Below, piece after piece: positions 35,076 through 46,115 of a DNA stretch of 64,000 nucleotides (position 1 is the stretch's first letter; each line of letters starts with the position of its first letter). The position numbers and the translations under genes were made by a program. The notes under the pieces were generated by a model, which did not search any database, was not told the origin of the DNA, and was given only the letters and a program-made list of their open reading frames with translations. This DNA is from Isoetes taiwanensis (lineage: Eukaryota > Streptophyta > Lycopodiopsida > Isoetales > Isoetaceae): the NCBI GenBank assembly GCA_021234155.1, contig JAJEKV010000077.1, positions 2,855,991-2,919,990 on the forward strand, written 5' to 3'.

Positions 35076-36366
35076 TGATGCAACAACTTTATCCTATCTT
35101 GGTAATTAATGCAAGTGAAGAAAAGCAGGTAAAAGAGGTAAAAGTAAATAAAAAGGGTCAAGATAGGGTTTTTATATATTGGAGATTTATTCAAAAAGAG
35201 GATGAATCTTTTGTCACTAAATTCTTTGATGAATGGAAAGATGTGTTTGCTTGGGATTACAATGAACTGATTGGTGTTGATAAAGGTGTATGTGAGTTTG
35301 AAATAAAAATTAAAGAAGGCATGAAACTGTTGTGCAAAAATTGAGAATAATTAATGCATCTTTGCTTGGCCTAATTAAGGAAGAATTATATAAAATGGGA
35401 GATCTTTGGTGCAATCTGAAATAGTGAACCAGGGATGGTTGTCTTGCATTGTGCTGTAGAAAAGAAAAACAAAACTATTAGAATTTGTATTGATTACAGG
35501 TATTTAAATAAGGCCACCATTAAAGATTGTTATCCTTTGCCTTTCCTAGAAGAAGTATTGCATGCTGTTGTAAAAAAAGAGATCTATTCTTTCTTAGATG
35601 GATTCTCAGGATTTAATCAAATAAGCATCATGGAAGAGGATTAGCCCAAGACATCTTTTGTCACACCATGGGGAACATTTGCAATGAGGAGAATGCCCTT
35701 TGGACTGATGAATGCATCAACTTTCCAGAGAGCCATGGATACTATCTTCGAGGATATGCCTCCAGCAGCATTTTGAGTTTTTCTGGATGATCTTTGCTTA
35801 GGTACTTCCTGCAAGGATTACTTTGATTATCTAACAAAATTATTTGCCATGTGTATGAAAGGAGGTGTCAGCCTAAATCCAAAGAAATGTGTATTTTTAT
35901 GCTCAAAAGGAGATTTGCTAGGACATGAAGTGTCCACAAAAGGCATTCATGTTGCAAAAAATAAAATTGAGGATTTGAAGAAGCTTGCTCCTCCTAAGAC
36001 ACTCAAACAGGTGAAAAGCTTCTTAGGTATGACAAGTTTTTTGAGAATGTATGTTCCTCATTGGTTGATTGGAATGAAACATGCCAAAAATCTTTTGACA
36101 AGATCATAAATGCTATTTGTCATTCTATTTTTCTAAAGCCTCCAGACTTTGAGAAACATTTTAAAGCTTATATTAGTGTCACAAAAAAAGGCAATTGGCT
36201 TGGCATTACTCCAGGATGACAATGTTATCTCCTTTGCCAGACAAAATGTGACACTTGGCGAGTTAAGATACCCCAGGCTCGAGAAGAGTGCAACTGCATT
36301 TAATGTTTCTAATAGATAGACAAGATCATTTGCTGCAATAGTCACACTCAAGTTTATATGAAGCAA
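35075..36366 (+). pseudogene. Ty3/gypsy RT and start of RNase H
   Basis: Upstream, DVFAWDYNELIGVDKGVCEF is the conserved pre-RT segment. RT motifs follow: RICIDYRYLNKATIKDCYPL, SFLDGFSGFNQI (first catalytic Asp), TFAMRRMPFGLMNA and VFLDD (catalytic, about 35775-35795), then GHEVSTKGIHV and TLKQVKSFLGM. The RNase H connection starts at about 36110 (FLKPPDFEKHFKAY) and is broken. Stops at 35642, 35774 and elsewhere make it non-functional. Confidence 0.9.
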
Positions 36367-36372
36367 AATCCT

Positions 36373-37132
36373 TTGTCCCTTCTAGTAAGATAAATTTATG
36401 CATTGTGTATTAGGTTTATGTTTGTATTGTGGATGCAGGGTAAGGATGGTGATCTTGTTGTCAAGTATGATCACGGAGATTGATAAATGTGCTTGTCTGG
36501 ATTGTTTGTAAAAGCGACTTAGAAAATTAAGCTTGCATAAGCAATGTCGGGGCGATGCACGGTTTGCCACATAGAGTAAACAACCAATTAGCTTTTGTCT
36601 TATACTTTTTCATATGAGCTTGTCAGAAATTGTGCTTGGACACATTTCATTACTTAAATTTGCCCCAACTACCATGGGTGTTTGATTTGGATTACATGCG
36701 ACCATCTTGAACCTTTCTAAAATGTCTGAATGTTCCTTGTTTGTATAAGGATCATTTTTCTAGCTCTAGCAATTTTTGTATAAGGATCATTTTTCTGAAT
36801 GTTCCTTGTTCTCTGTCTCTAGCACTTTTTAGACCAAGAAATAGCTTAAGATCACCTAGATCTATCATTTTAAATTTCTTTTTAACCTTTGTTTTGCAAT
36901 GGTTTAAGCAATCAGGTACTATTTGATGCCATTATACAATCTTATATATAGAGGGCTATTATGCAAAAATTATCATCATTATTGCGTAAAAATATAAAGA
37001 TTACTGCCAGATTCTAACGTCTTGGAGCTGGTCTTAATCCATAAACAACTTTTTTAACTTCCATACCATGTCTTCTCCTTGCTCATATTCTGGAGCTCGT
37101 TTCATGTAAATTTCTTCCTCAATATCGCATTC
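36373..37132 (-). pseudogene. Ty1/copia RT middle part and RNase H connection
   Basis: On the minus strand EIYMKRAPEYEQGEDMVWKL (about 37110-37050) leads to YGLRPAPRR-like sequence and a damaged catalytic box (IIALYI-DCIMASN, about 36945-36985), where one Asp of the usual YVDD is lost by an indel. DILERFKMVACNPNQTPMVV and RQKLIGCLLYVANRASP (about 36745-36550) follow. The element is cut at about 36373 by the plus-strand gypsy. The RT start lies at 37491-37765, beyond a short LINE. Confidence 0.85.
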
Positions 37133-37490
37133 TCTTTTGGAGTATCTTTGGATAGTCGGCACTTTCTTTTGGGTATTTATCCAAATCGATTGCATTTGCT
37201 TCTAAAAGGATTGCATTTCACATGGCAAAGTCTTGGCTAATATGGAGTGTATGGAAGCGAAGGCGAAGAAAGGTCTTTTATGATAAGCGTATTTCTTCTC
37301 AGGTGGTGCTTCAAAAAATTTGTAAGAAGTTGTATAATTGCTTTCAGATCTCCAATATTCCAATATGGAGTGATCATCTAAAAGTGATTGATGCTTCAGG
37401 GACATTTCTTATTTTACGGAAGTACTTTGTAATATTTTAGTGTATAATATGAAGTAAAACACGTTCTTCAAAAAAAAAAAAAAAAAAAAA
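37133..37490 (+). mobile_element. 5'-truncated LINE tail with poly(A), inserted in copia RT
   Basis: About 360 bp ending in 21 A residues (37470-37490). The coding part gives WLIWSVWKRRRRKVFYDKR (37236-37290), the tryptophan-rich C-terminus seen in plant LINE products. The bases before poly(A) are GTTCTTC, as in the LINE ending at 6579. GCATTC stands just before it (37127-37132) and just after the poly(A) (37493-37498), and copia RT resumes there, so this is a short target duplication. It is the usual 5'-truncated product of target-primed reverse transcription. Confidence 0.85.
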
Positions 37491-37765
37491 CTGCATTCAA
37501 GAACGTTGTGCTTATATCCATATGATGTGATTCAAGATTACTGGCATTTGCATATGCTAGAATAGCTCTCAAACTAGTTAATTTAACATTAGGAGAAAAC
37601 ATTTCCTTATAATCTATACCTTTTTCCTGTGAGAAGCCCTGTGCAACAAGTCTGGCTTTATACTTTTGTAAGGTTTTCTCTTATCCCCTTTTAATTTTAA
37701 AAACCATTTGTTCCCAACTATATTTTTTCCTTCAGGACGCTTTACTAGATCATATGTTTTATTAT
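37491..37765 (-). pseudogene. Ty1/copia RT N-terminal part
   Basis: The minus-strand reading gives NKTYDLVKRPEGKNIVGNKW (about 37760-37700), KYKARLVA-GFSQEKGIDYK, VKLTSLRAILAYANAS and HHMDISTTFLNA (about 37510-37490). This is the first part of a copia RT. It is bounded on the right by the chromovirus LTR at 37766 and on the left by a LINE poly(A). The matching integrase part of what may be the same element is at 63516-64000. Confidence 0.9.
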
Positions 37766-39259
37766 TGTGACGTCCCCTACTTTTGTCTCTCGATGCTCCC
37801 ATCATTATCCAGAAGCGGAGTTCATCCCGATAGCCAAACTAGGGGGGCCATCCTGACACCAATCCCATGAGCTGGGCGGTGGGGAAGAGTGGATGGGTCA
37901 TTTGCCCGTCTTCCTTGGGACCATCCTAGGCTGCTTGGCGTGAACAAACATGAGCACATAACATAAATACATCAAAGTCCACCTCGAAGGGGTGAGCGGA
38001 TCATAACATAGCATATACAACAACATTAATATCATCAACAAGAGGAAGATCCTACCGGGGCTCGGACTCATAGGGGATCGGATGAAGGCTTGGGCCTGGA
38101 AGTCGGTCTGAGGCAGAGTCATGGCAATGAATTGGGCTGGCATAAGAACATGGTTGTTGGGTAGTCCACTCCATCCGCCCCTCCTATGCACACTTTGTAG
38201 AATAGATTGACAAGTATTGGGGACGGGACCGTAACTGCCGGGGTACATATCAAGAGGACTCACTGGCGGGTTGCATCTCCCGGTCCGATGAGGCGGGAGG
38301 AGAGTCATCTTCCCTCGAGGAGGCATGCATGCCCATCCGCAGGGTGGCTGGGGCCATTGCCCTTATTCGACTTAACCTCATGGAAGGAGGCGCATCACCC
38401 CAAGGTGTCGAGCTCATGCCTTGCCCACACTCGGTGGCAAACCATTAAGCCTAGCTCACTAAGATCCCTGGTAGGCTTTACACACGGAGGATCATTAGGT
38501 GATGGGACAAGTCCCCTTTTTCATCGGTCTAGCCCCTCCACCCACAACTAAGTGGGCTCTTGTGCACAGCCGCATTGGTGGGTATTAAGGGCTTTTAGGG
38601 TCTCTACCCCTTTCCCAATACGGGAGAGCATAGAATGAATACCATCATCATCAAACTTTGAATTGTAGAATAACATCTAATCTACCTACCTAAACATCCA
38701 AAGTTAGGTTCTTTTGTTGGGGCTTATGATCTCCGGATCTATTAGGCCTCTAAATTTGAACTAACCACGCTAAACCAGCTCATTGCCAAGCTAAAAGGCG
38801 CTTTGCATAACAGAATGACTAATTACGGCGTCGACTTGCTCGGATCCTCGAATCGTCCATGCCTCGATCCGGTGAAGGCTAGCTGCTATTTGGAAGAAGC
38901 TGATTACGCAAAGGCGGCTTTTGAACTGGCAATCGAACTAGGCTTAGTTGAAATGGCTCTTGGAAACCCTAATTGTAAAAAGAAAGGGTTTAGGGTTTAA
39001 AGGGGAAGCCCTTATATAGAAACCCTTAGGGTTTAGGTTAATATTGGCCAAATGGGGTTTTGCCATTTTGGCATGGTGTTATAGTTGCATATGTTTATTA
39101 AACATGCACAACTTGCGGTTGCCCCCTAGGTGCAACCCTTGCCCCTAGGTGCAACCCTTTACGTCGCTAGTACTTGTCATGATGACAAATGCGTGTGATG
39201 GCGTTATAATATACATTATTTGGTGTATATTATATTGGAGCGTCGTCAATCCCCCAACA
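37766..39259 (-). repeat. Chromovirus 3' LTR
   Basis: Plus-strand ends are TGTGACGTCCCC (37766) and ...CCCCCAACA (39259), which gives TG...CA on both strands. About the first 1.08 kb (37766-38850) is repeated at 62370-63515. On the minus strand a TATA box (CTATATAAGG, around 39010-39020) is surrounded by AAACCCTAA-like telo-boxes, placing U3 at the high-coordinate end, in agreement with the minus-strand orientation of pol. The chromodomain end of pol lies about 700 bp further inside. Confidence 0.75.
39010..39040 (-). promoter_or_regulatory. LTR promoter candidate: TATA box with telo-box-like repeats
   Basis: On the minus strand CTATATAAGG (plus: CCTTATATAG) lies between two blocks of the AAACCCTAA/TTTAGGGTTT type. 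This is the standard look of a plant Pol II core promoter and sits where U3 of the minus-strand LTR should be. Confidence 0.5.
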
Positions 39260-39981
39260 ATTGATCTTTGTCCTCGGCATCGTCTCCACCTTGGAACCAC
39301 GCATATCCTACAATTACATTTGAGACATATAACTTTACAACATGATTACCCCAAGGTAACATTTTGATTATTTATAACACATATTTGTTTAATATTAAAC
39401 TTATGATAAAGAGGTTATTTCATCCTCTTGCTTTATCGTCTATTATTCAAAAATTTTTATGAAACTACGCCATTATTATAAACATAGCTCCAAAATTGTC
39501 TAATTAAGGTTCCTCATTGTTTCCTTACAACACATCATGACAAAATTATGTGTTTGCAAGTCTTAAATAGTCGACCTTCTGCAGCTAGACTTCTCTTATT
39601 GGGCTGCTATGTTAGTATTCATTAAATTATTATAAAGTTGGTTGTTAGGGAACCACCCATTAATTACAATTTACATGGATGCAAGACTAATTTCCCGGCG
39701 TAGGAAGATAATGCTTCTTCCATCGTGGCCGTGGAGACAGCGCCTTATCATGCCTAGGATGACACTCATGCCTACACCTTTAGTTGCCTTTGGCGTGAAG
39801 GGTGGCGTCCTCCCCGTATTTGGGCGTGAAGGATGGCATCCTTCCCGTGGTAGGCATTGACTAGAGGTGCTTTCCTATCAATGCATGCACGAATGACCTC
39901 TTATCTCTCAAGGTCATCTACTTGGTGGGGCCGGAAGTAGACTTTTAATCTACCTTCGGCTCACCTGTCAGTCGGTGTCGA

Positions 39982-40206
39982 CTACTTGGGTGATGAGCGA
40001 CCCTTGCATTGCTCCATGAATAGAGTCTTGCTTCTCCAAATCTGATCGTAGTATCCCTTGGCGTCCTCCACAGGTAAGTGCGTCCATTTCACAAGGTATT
40101 GGAGAAATTTGGATCTTCTTGTCTTCTTATAGGCCCTGTCAAGAAGAACCTCAGGGATGATTTCGAGCTGGTCATCCGTCATTTCTAGTAACTCGATTGT
40201 CTCCAA
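39982..40206 (-). pseudogene. Chromodomain of chromovirus integrase
   Basis: The minus-strand reading LEIIPEVLLDRAYKKTRR, then KFLQYLVKWTHLPVEDA matches a group of chromodomains (P..ILDRR, LVKW..LP.E.ATW). This domain binds modified histone tails and targets chromovirus integration to heterochromatin. The expected aromatic after ...DAT is replaced by a K-G-Y-Y-D reading, probably local decay. Immediately upstream (40406-40230) is the conserved pre-chromodomain motif KIHRVFHVSLLK. Confidence 0.88.
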
Positions 40207-41400
40207 TACTTCCTTTGGATTAGGAGTGTGCCTTTTAGGAGACTTACATGGAAGACCCTATGGATTTTTGAGATGTGCTTTGGCGGTCCAACTTGTAGGA
40301 TTGGGTACCTACTCTTTTGGTTATCGAAGGTCCGGCCCATCTTGGAGCAAGCTTCTTGCAATTGCCAATCGCGAACTTGGCCTGCTTCTATGATTTTCAA
40401 CCACACATTGTCTCCACCTGAAATTCCCTTACCGTTCTATGCTTATCAGCTTCGCTTTTTTTTGCCTACTTCATTTGCTAGAAGGTATCCTCTCACCTCC
40501 TCCACCAAGCTATGCATATCAGAAAGCATCTGTGGGGAGACTTCCACTTTGACCTTTGGGTTGTGCCAAGTATGCGGGATGATCTGGTACCCATAATTGA
40601 TCATAAAGGAGATATGCGAGATGACTCATGCTTGGCGAAATGCTTGTTGTGGCGAACTCTACTAAGTGGATGAAATCTTCCCACTTAGATTGTTTGTTCC
40701 ACACATAGTTCCTTAGCATATCTTCGATGATCCCTATTGGTCCACTCCGTCGACCATCGTTTTGCGGATGATCTTCGTGCTCATAAGCTTAGATGCGGAT
40801 GGTGGTAAATAGGTCACGCTAAAAGGCACTCATGAATTTAGAGTCTTTATCAGAGATTATCTCCCTCGGCATGTCGTGGAGTCTAAAAAATCTCCTTAGT
40901 AAATAGGACGGCGGTATCACTGCCGTATCTGTTGTCTGCCGCGACACGAAGTGTGCCATCGCCGACAATTTATCCACCACCACCATCGGGGCATCCTTGC
41001 CTCTTGCCGTTCTTGGGAGCCACTGTAATGAAGTCCATGCTTATGACTTCCCACTTAGCATTTGGCGGCGGGTAGCGGCTCTAAGGCTCTCGAGGATTGA
41101 GTTGCTCGCCTTTGTTCTTGGCATATCGGCACGAATGTACCTTGTTATCACGCTTCTTCATGTCGGGCCCGAAGGCGCTTCTAATCTTGAAATATGTCTT
41201 CATGAACCTTGCATGGCCAGCTATGGGGCTATTTGTGTGTGTCATGGAGAATTAATTTTCTTACTCGAAGATTACGGTACACTCAACTTGTTCTTATGGT
41301 ATAGGAGGTTTCCTTCCTTTTTATAGTTCTTGAAGGCCTCCCTTTCTTTTGTCGTTTCTTGCCTCTTTAGAGGCTTGCCCACACTTCTTTAAAGTCGCAA
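40207..41400 (-). pseudogene. Chromovirus integrase, degenerate
   Basis: Minus strand: VISMDFITVAPKNG (about 41050-41000, first catalytic Asp), VDKLSAMAHFV, IISDKDSKFMSAF (second Asp, about 40860-40830), NDGRRS in place of Q-T-D-G-Q-T-E (about 40750), and NYVWNKQSKWEDFIHLVEFA (about 40705-40645), then the region leading to KIHRVFHVSLLK. The catalytic Glu is lost. Integrase would join the cDNA to host DNA. Frameshifts are frequent. Confidence 0.85.
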
Positions 41401-42850
41401 TCGGTTAGCGGGGTCTCTTCAATCTTCTTGCCATACTCACTTGTGGCGTTGATATGGCATTGCAATGCGTCCTCGTCTTCAAAAGCTTCTGGAGCGCATC
41501 CGCAACTTCACGTTCGACTTGCACGGCTTGTAGATTATCTCGAAGTCATACTCTTCGAGAAATTCCATCCACCTCCTTTGCCTCAAATTTAGGGTGGTTG
41601 TGTGAAAATGTATTGAGACTTTGGTGGTGCAGTGTCTAGTTGGAACTTCCTTCCCAACAAATAGCGTCTCAAATTCGCAATGCTCTTACAATGGCCAAGA
41701 GCTCTTGGTCATGAGTTGGATATCGTTGCTCGCATCATTCATCTTCTTGGAGTCATATCGACTACCCTTTCCTCTGCATGAGCCGCTGCTTTGTTGCTAT
41801 CCCCGCCGTCTGTTGCTACAAGCTTGTCTTTGGTTGGGTGCGGCAAGACTAATTTGGCCGCCGTCTTCAACGTCTCAAATCTTTGTATGGGCCTTCTTTT
41901 GCCAATGACTTGCCCAATCTTTTATCTTTCCGCTTTGGTGAGGTTAGGTCAATGGAGCTGCCACCTTTGCAAAGTTCTTGGCCGAACTTCTTGTAATATC
42001 CTGCTAGGCGAGGAAGCTTCTCACTTCATGGGTGTTCTTGGTGCCGGCCAATCAATTCTTTGCTTCAATCTTTGCGGGGGTCGGTGGAGATCTCTTCGGT
42101 GAGATTACATGCCCCAAGTACTCCACTCTTTACATTCGAAGTGGCACTTGGATAGCCGCCAAAGAGTTGATGCCTCCTTAGCTTTTCAAGCACCTTTCTC
42201 AAGTCTTTGGACATGCTCTTTCTAGGGACTTCTTTCAGTAAACTAGAATATCATCAAAGAAAACTATGATGAAAGAATCTAGGAATTAGCGAAAAAGCGT
42301 CATTCATGAGCCTCATGAAAGTTCTTTGGAGCATTGGACAACCCAAATGGCATCCTTTGTGAACTCATAGTGCCCATATCTAGATCTGAATGCGGTTATG
42401 GATGTCCTCTTCCTTGATTCTGATTTGGTGATAACACGACCTCAAATCTATCTTTGGAAGACCTTGGCTCCTGAAATTGATCCATCGGATCATCCGATCG
42501 AAGTAGAGCATATTTGTTCTTGATGGTGTGCTTGTTCAATTGGCGATAGTCAATGCACATCCTAAGACTTCCATCCTTCTTCTTCACGAAAGAGTATTGG
42601 CTCCAAATGGAGACACTAGGTCTTATAAACCCTAGGTCTAGCAACTCCCCAATTGCTTCTTCAATTCCGTCAACTCCTGGGTTGACATCCTGTAGGGCGC
42701 CTTGCTTGTTGGCTTAGTTCCTGGCTCAAGTGCTATTTCACACTCGACTCCTCTGTAAGGTGGAAGTTGCTTAATCTCATCTGGGAACAAATCATGGAAT
42801 TCCTTCACCAACTTTGCTATATGCTTTGGGAGCTTGCTCAATGCTTTTGC
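41400..42850 (-). pseudogene. Chromovirus reverse transcriptase and RNase H
   Basis: Minus strand RT: KQLPPYRGVECEIALEPGT (42775-42720), [38 protein letters not shown] (about 42570-42510) and IIVFFDDILVY (about 42275-42240) with FFDD at the catalytic centre. RNase H lies between about 41800 and 41400 and is poorly preserved (a YDSKKMNDAS-like segment near 41740). The reading frame changes several times. Confidence 0.88.
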
Positions 42851-42878
42851 CTCTTTCTCTTCTGCTGTCTCTTGCTCG

Positions 42879-43475
42879 TCACTTCGAGTTTAACGACATA
42901 GGCACCTGCTCCTTCTTTAAGCATCTAAGTAACTTCTTACTAGACATGCATTGCATGATTGGGGTGACCTCTTTACCTGTTATCTCAATGACCTTGCCCT
43001 CTGGTGTTGTTAAGGTTACTTTCCGCTTCCCACAATCAATCACGGCTCCAGCCGGCCCAAGGTATTCCATGCCTATGATCAAGTCGTACTTGCCGATGTT
43101 CATCACTTCTGCTCCTATCCCAACATTGATACCTGGCAAGTCTATGCTGAAGTTAATTCTCTTCCCTGCTGTGTGTCGGACTGCCCCACTTGCCAACACA
43201 ACCGGCCTAGACTTGGACTTCAAAGGCTTCAACTTCAACATTTCTACCATCCTTGGCGAGGCAAAATTGTGGGTACTCCCTGTGTCTATCAACACTATGA
43301 AGGACTTGGCTTGGGCCTTCCCAATCGTCGAAATGACTTGATACTGTCTCTCAGCATTCTCAGAGTCAATAGCGGCAAAGATGTGGCACTCACCCTGGAT
43401 GTAGTCGGGGGCATCTTCTTCGTCGACGTCCATGGGTGTCTCCCATCCTAGCTCCGCTAATGCCGCATTCATCAC
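42879..43475 (-). pseudogene. Chromovirus aspartic protease (retropepsin), open for 198 codons
   Basis: The best preserved part of the chromovirus. FIVLIDTGSTHNFASPRMV carries the catalytic D-T-G (about 43304-43295); VVLASGAV, KYDLIIGMEYLGPAGAVIDC and GKRKVTLTTPEGK follow, as in plant Ty3/gypsy proteases. Upstream it continues gag: HNCPFVMNAALAELGWE. The protease cuts the polyprotein. The frame is uninterrupted here, although downstream RT and integrase are broken. Confidence 0.93.
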
Positions 43476-43729
43476 AAATGGGCAATTATGTAATCGATGT
43501 CACTGGTTGGAAGCACACACTGAGCACAAGCGCTTTTCAATACATTCTTGCCTCTTCTCCTTGCAAATGGACTGTAAGAACTGCTTTACTGCCTTGGAAT
43601 AGTTTTAACCATCTCCTTGCTCCTTGAAGCTGACATGTTTCTTATCCTGCTTGCCAAAATTTCCGTTGCCTTACTTCCCGGAATTTGCATTGTCTTGGTC
43701 ACGCTGGGCTGGGCTTCTTTGCTCTTGGG
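43476..43729 (-). pseudogene. Chromovirus gag, C-terminal part with zinc knuckle
   Basis: The minus strand reads LAQEQRSPAQRDQDNANSGK, then KHVSFKEQ and a knuckle region RLCSVCASNQ-HRLHNCP, the CX2C...H....C layout of a gag nucleocapsid. The frame is broken. At 43729/43730 it stops at the inserted gag-only retrotransposon array and resumes at 56330. Confidence 0.8.
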
Positions 43730-43734
43730 CTAAT

Positions 43735-44534
43735 TGATATGAAGCAGGCTAGGGGGAGTGATCCAGAATAAAATGGCTAAGGCAATTCAAGGGGCAATAA
43801 TATTCTAATGGTTGACAAGGTGTGCACGTTAAACCATTAAAAGTATGGGCAAAGGGGGTTTTCAAATATAGATGGGGTCGTGGTTGAAAAGGTGAATGCA
43901 ACAAAATATATCAACGTGGCAGATTAATAAGCAAATAGCTTATTTTGAAGGCAAAAAGGGAAGCGTCGAAGTACGTGGAGCACGGCTATTTCTGCGCCAA
44001 AAGGGCGGAGTCTAGAATAGCTTAATCAGAGTACCTTTAAGCGACAAAGGGATCGACCGATTATAAAGGGGATAGCGGCCTATCTTGAAGGCACAGAGAT
44101 CTTCGGCAACCATTTCCGGCTACTGCAATTCCGGCTACCATTCCCATATCCGACCTATTGTGATTGGTTCTGGCCCTGAATCTCTCTGATCAGCTTATGC
44201 CTAACGCCACTCTTGTCACGTCTGAAGAGGCGAACCCCTTTGTGGTTTGTGTTCCGGTGGAGCAAATCAAGCCTTAAGTTATTGTCAATTAGATGAACTT
44301 GTCTTTGAAGGGCTTTTGTTGTTAAAAACCCTTTTGGAATTAGCCTTAGCTTTTGGATCCGGATGGGCGGATAAATTGCTGCTTCAATTCCTATTGTGGA
44401 AACTCTGTAAACATGCTCATGTGTTGAGCGAATCTATAAGATTATTCTAAGTCTTAATCTTTGTTCTAAGTTTTAAATCTTGTCCGCGTTCTTGTTGGCG
44501 GGTTTTAAAATTTGCAACCCTTTGAGTTGTATCA
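43735..44534 (+). repeat. Array LTR A
   Basis: Starts TGATATGAAGCAGGC and ends TTTGAGTTGTATCA, so it has TG...CA termini. It directly abuts the chromovirus gag on the left (CTAAT) and the primer-binding site on the right. The region around GATTATAAAGGGG (about 44060) is the best TATA candidate of the LTR. Confidence 0.93.
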
Positions 44535-44536
44535 AG

Positions 44537-44548
44537 TGGTATCGAGCC
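44537..44548 (+). other. Primer-binding site, initiator Met tRNA type (unit 1)
   Basis: TGGTATC-GAGCC follows the LTR by two bases. Units 2 and 3 have TGGTATCAGAGCC (47054 and 53841), the standard plant site complementary to the 3' end of initiator Met tRNA. Unit 1 lacks the A of the CAG, one of many copy differences in that context. Confidence 0.9.
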
Positions 44549-44569
44549 TATCGATTCCTGGACTGAGCA

Positions 44570-45786
44570 ATGGCCCAAAACCGTTTCAATATCCACGCCG
44601 ATCGAGTATCGGCAAGCTTTAGCCAATGCCGGCTATATTGCATCCCAGATAGCCTTGCCTACGCCTGCTAATCAGCAAGAATATGAAAAGCAGATTGAGC
44701 AGTTGGCTATTCTGTCACCGTTTCTTACCAGACTTTTCCAGCCACCTACGCGAATGATCCTCCACCATAAATCCTCCACCAACCGCCCGATCAATCCATA
44801 AAAGATCAGAAAATGGTTGGAGAAAGTAGATATTCCTACATTTAAAGGGAGGAGGATAAGACCAATCAAAGTAGTTAGTTTCCTAAGCGATTGGAAAAAT
44901 TCTTTGATCGAGTGCAAACAAGCGGCGTGGAAAAATTACAAGCCATGGATAGCTATTTGAAAAACCAAGCCCAAGCACGGTGGCAAGGTCGAGAGTGTAA
45001 TCCTAAGATAGACACATGGGGAAAATTCAAGAAAGCATTTGAATGCAATATCTTCCTTCTAATTATCAAAGTGAGTTAAGAAGACTATGGGATCAGCGGG
45101 AAAGACAAGACAAAGGGAAACTATCCAGTCCTACACCTCAAAGTTTACCCATTTGGCCGCATTGATAAGGAACCTAGATGGGGAAGAACTCCCACGAAAA
45201 TATGTTAGTGGGTGTAAAGATGATATATATGCAGGCTGGAGATCCTAGATCCTAAAAGATTTAGATGGGGCTATAAAGATGGCATCGGCAGTGGAAAGGA
45301 AATTTGGATCCCAAAAGCGCGAAAAGATGGATATTTGGGACGAGGGTACCTCTCCTGACGAGGAAAGTAAAAAGAAGGAGAAGAAAAATGGGAATAAAGA
45401 CTCCGAGAGACAGTTCAAAAAGAAAAGGTACAATGGAAGGTACAATGGAGAGAGCAATGCGCCTGAAAGAAGGCAAGAGGAAATTGACACATCAAATAAA
45501 AAGAATGAACCAAAAAGAGGATGCTTTAGATGTGGGGGAAAGCATTTTATTAAGAATTGTCCTTTTGGAGAAGGGGGTATTACAAAAGCTGAACCTCCTA
45601 AATCCCAGCATACTATTCAGATGCATGCTTTAGAGGCGCCTAAACCCGTGGAGCCAATAGTTGAGACTTTGAAAGCGGGAGAGACCCTCAAAGCGGGAGA
45701 TGGCGAAAGGCAGTAAGTTTCCATGAAGAGGCGAGAAAGCTGCAGCTAAGGAGAAGAGATGGCTCCAAATGGGAACTTTGGGATGA
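44570..45786 (+). pseudogene. gag of array unit 1 (frameshifted)
   Basis: Same gene as at 53876. It starts ATGGCCCAAAACCG and ends GGAACTTTGGGATGA. The first part is scrambled: most changes relative to unit 3 are at CAG or CTG triplets. The second half (45279-45716) is open and extends past the zinc knuckle (CFRCGGKHFIKNCP) into AEPPKSQHTIQMHALEAPKP, showing the C-terminal part that unit 3 loses by frameshift. The Lys/Glu-rich stretch before the knuckle (ESKKKEKKNGNKDS) probably binds RNA. Whether the frameshifts are biological or technical is open. Confidence 0.85.
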
Positions 45787-45929
45787 ATAATTGGTGACCT
45801 CTCTTTTTGGAGAGATTACGGAAGTTTTTGTAAGTGAAATTCTTTATTAGGAATAAAGAGTAGATTTTTTTTCAAAGTTGATTTTCTTTATTTGGTATAA
45901 GGAATAGATACTTTGAATGTGTATACCAT

Positions 45930-46115
45930 GGTAGATTAGTGGCTACGATTGCAGCGTGGCCCGGCTTGATTTATGGTATACTAGTTGTGAATGCCTCTTG
46001 GAAGATTAGTGGTTGTATTTGCGCACAATCGGCTTGACAAGAGAGCATAAGATGTAATTCTTGGAAGATTAGTGATTGTGGTTTGCAACACAATTGAAGC
46101 GACAAATTACATCGT
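45930..46115 (+). repeat. Three imperfect 60-70-bp repeats in the 3' tail of unit 1
   Basis: AGATTAGTGGCTACGATTG, AGATTAGTGGTTGTATTTG and AGATTAGTGATTGTGGTTTG each start a unit that also contains a (C)GGCTTGA-like word and ends near TTGGA. The same trio is in unit 3 (about 55207-55385) and, split by the CACTA insertion, in unit 2. Located between gag stop and 3' LTR, so it is untranslated and could be structured RNA used by the element. Confidence 0.8.

Larger units (their letters stand above)
33750..36372 (+). mobile_element. Ty3/gypsy element, same family, plus strand (truncated)
   Basis: Order on the plus strand: end of gag (VKEYFARQE, about 33780), a linker open frame (33934-34248), protease (34245-34730), RNase H remnant (34735-35010), RT (35440-36110) and the start of the usual RNase H (36110-36366). 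It is the inverted relative of 28462-31190, and the protease sequences match closely (GIVVAANFVVVAFE in both). It ends against the minus-strand copia at about 36373. Integrase and LTRs are not seen. Confidence 0.85.

Noticed and set aside
37470-37490. Poly(A) run as a possible end of a host retrocopy
   Set aside because: The sequence before it encodes a LINE C-terminus and ends like the LINE at 6579; target duplication flanks the LINE tail.
42814-43451. Plus-strand frames of 175 and 92 codons
   Set aside because: They are antisense to the well-preserved chromovirus protease, whose D-T-G and flap motifs are on the minus strand.
44570-45786. The three gag copies as separate host genes
   Set aside because: Each is bracketed by LTRs with primer-binding site and purine tract, and includes gag core and zinc knuckle, so they are retrotransposon genes.
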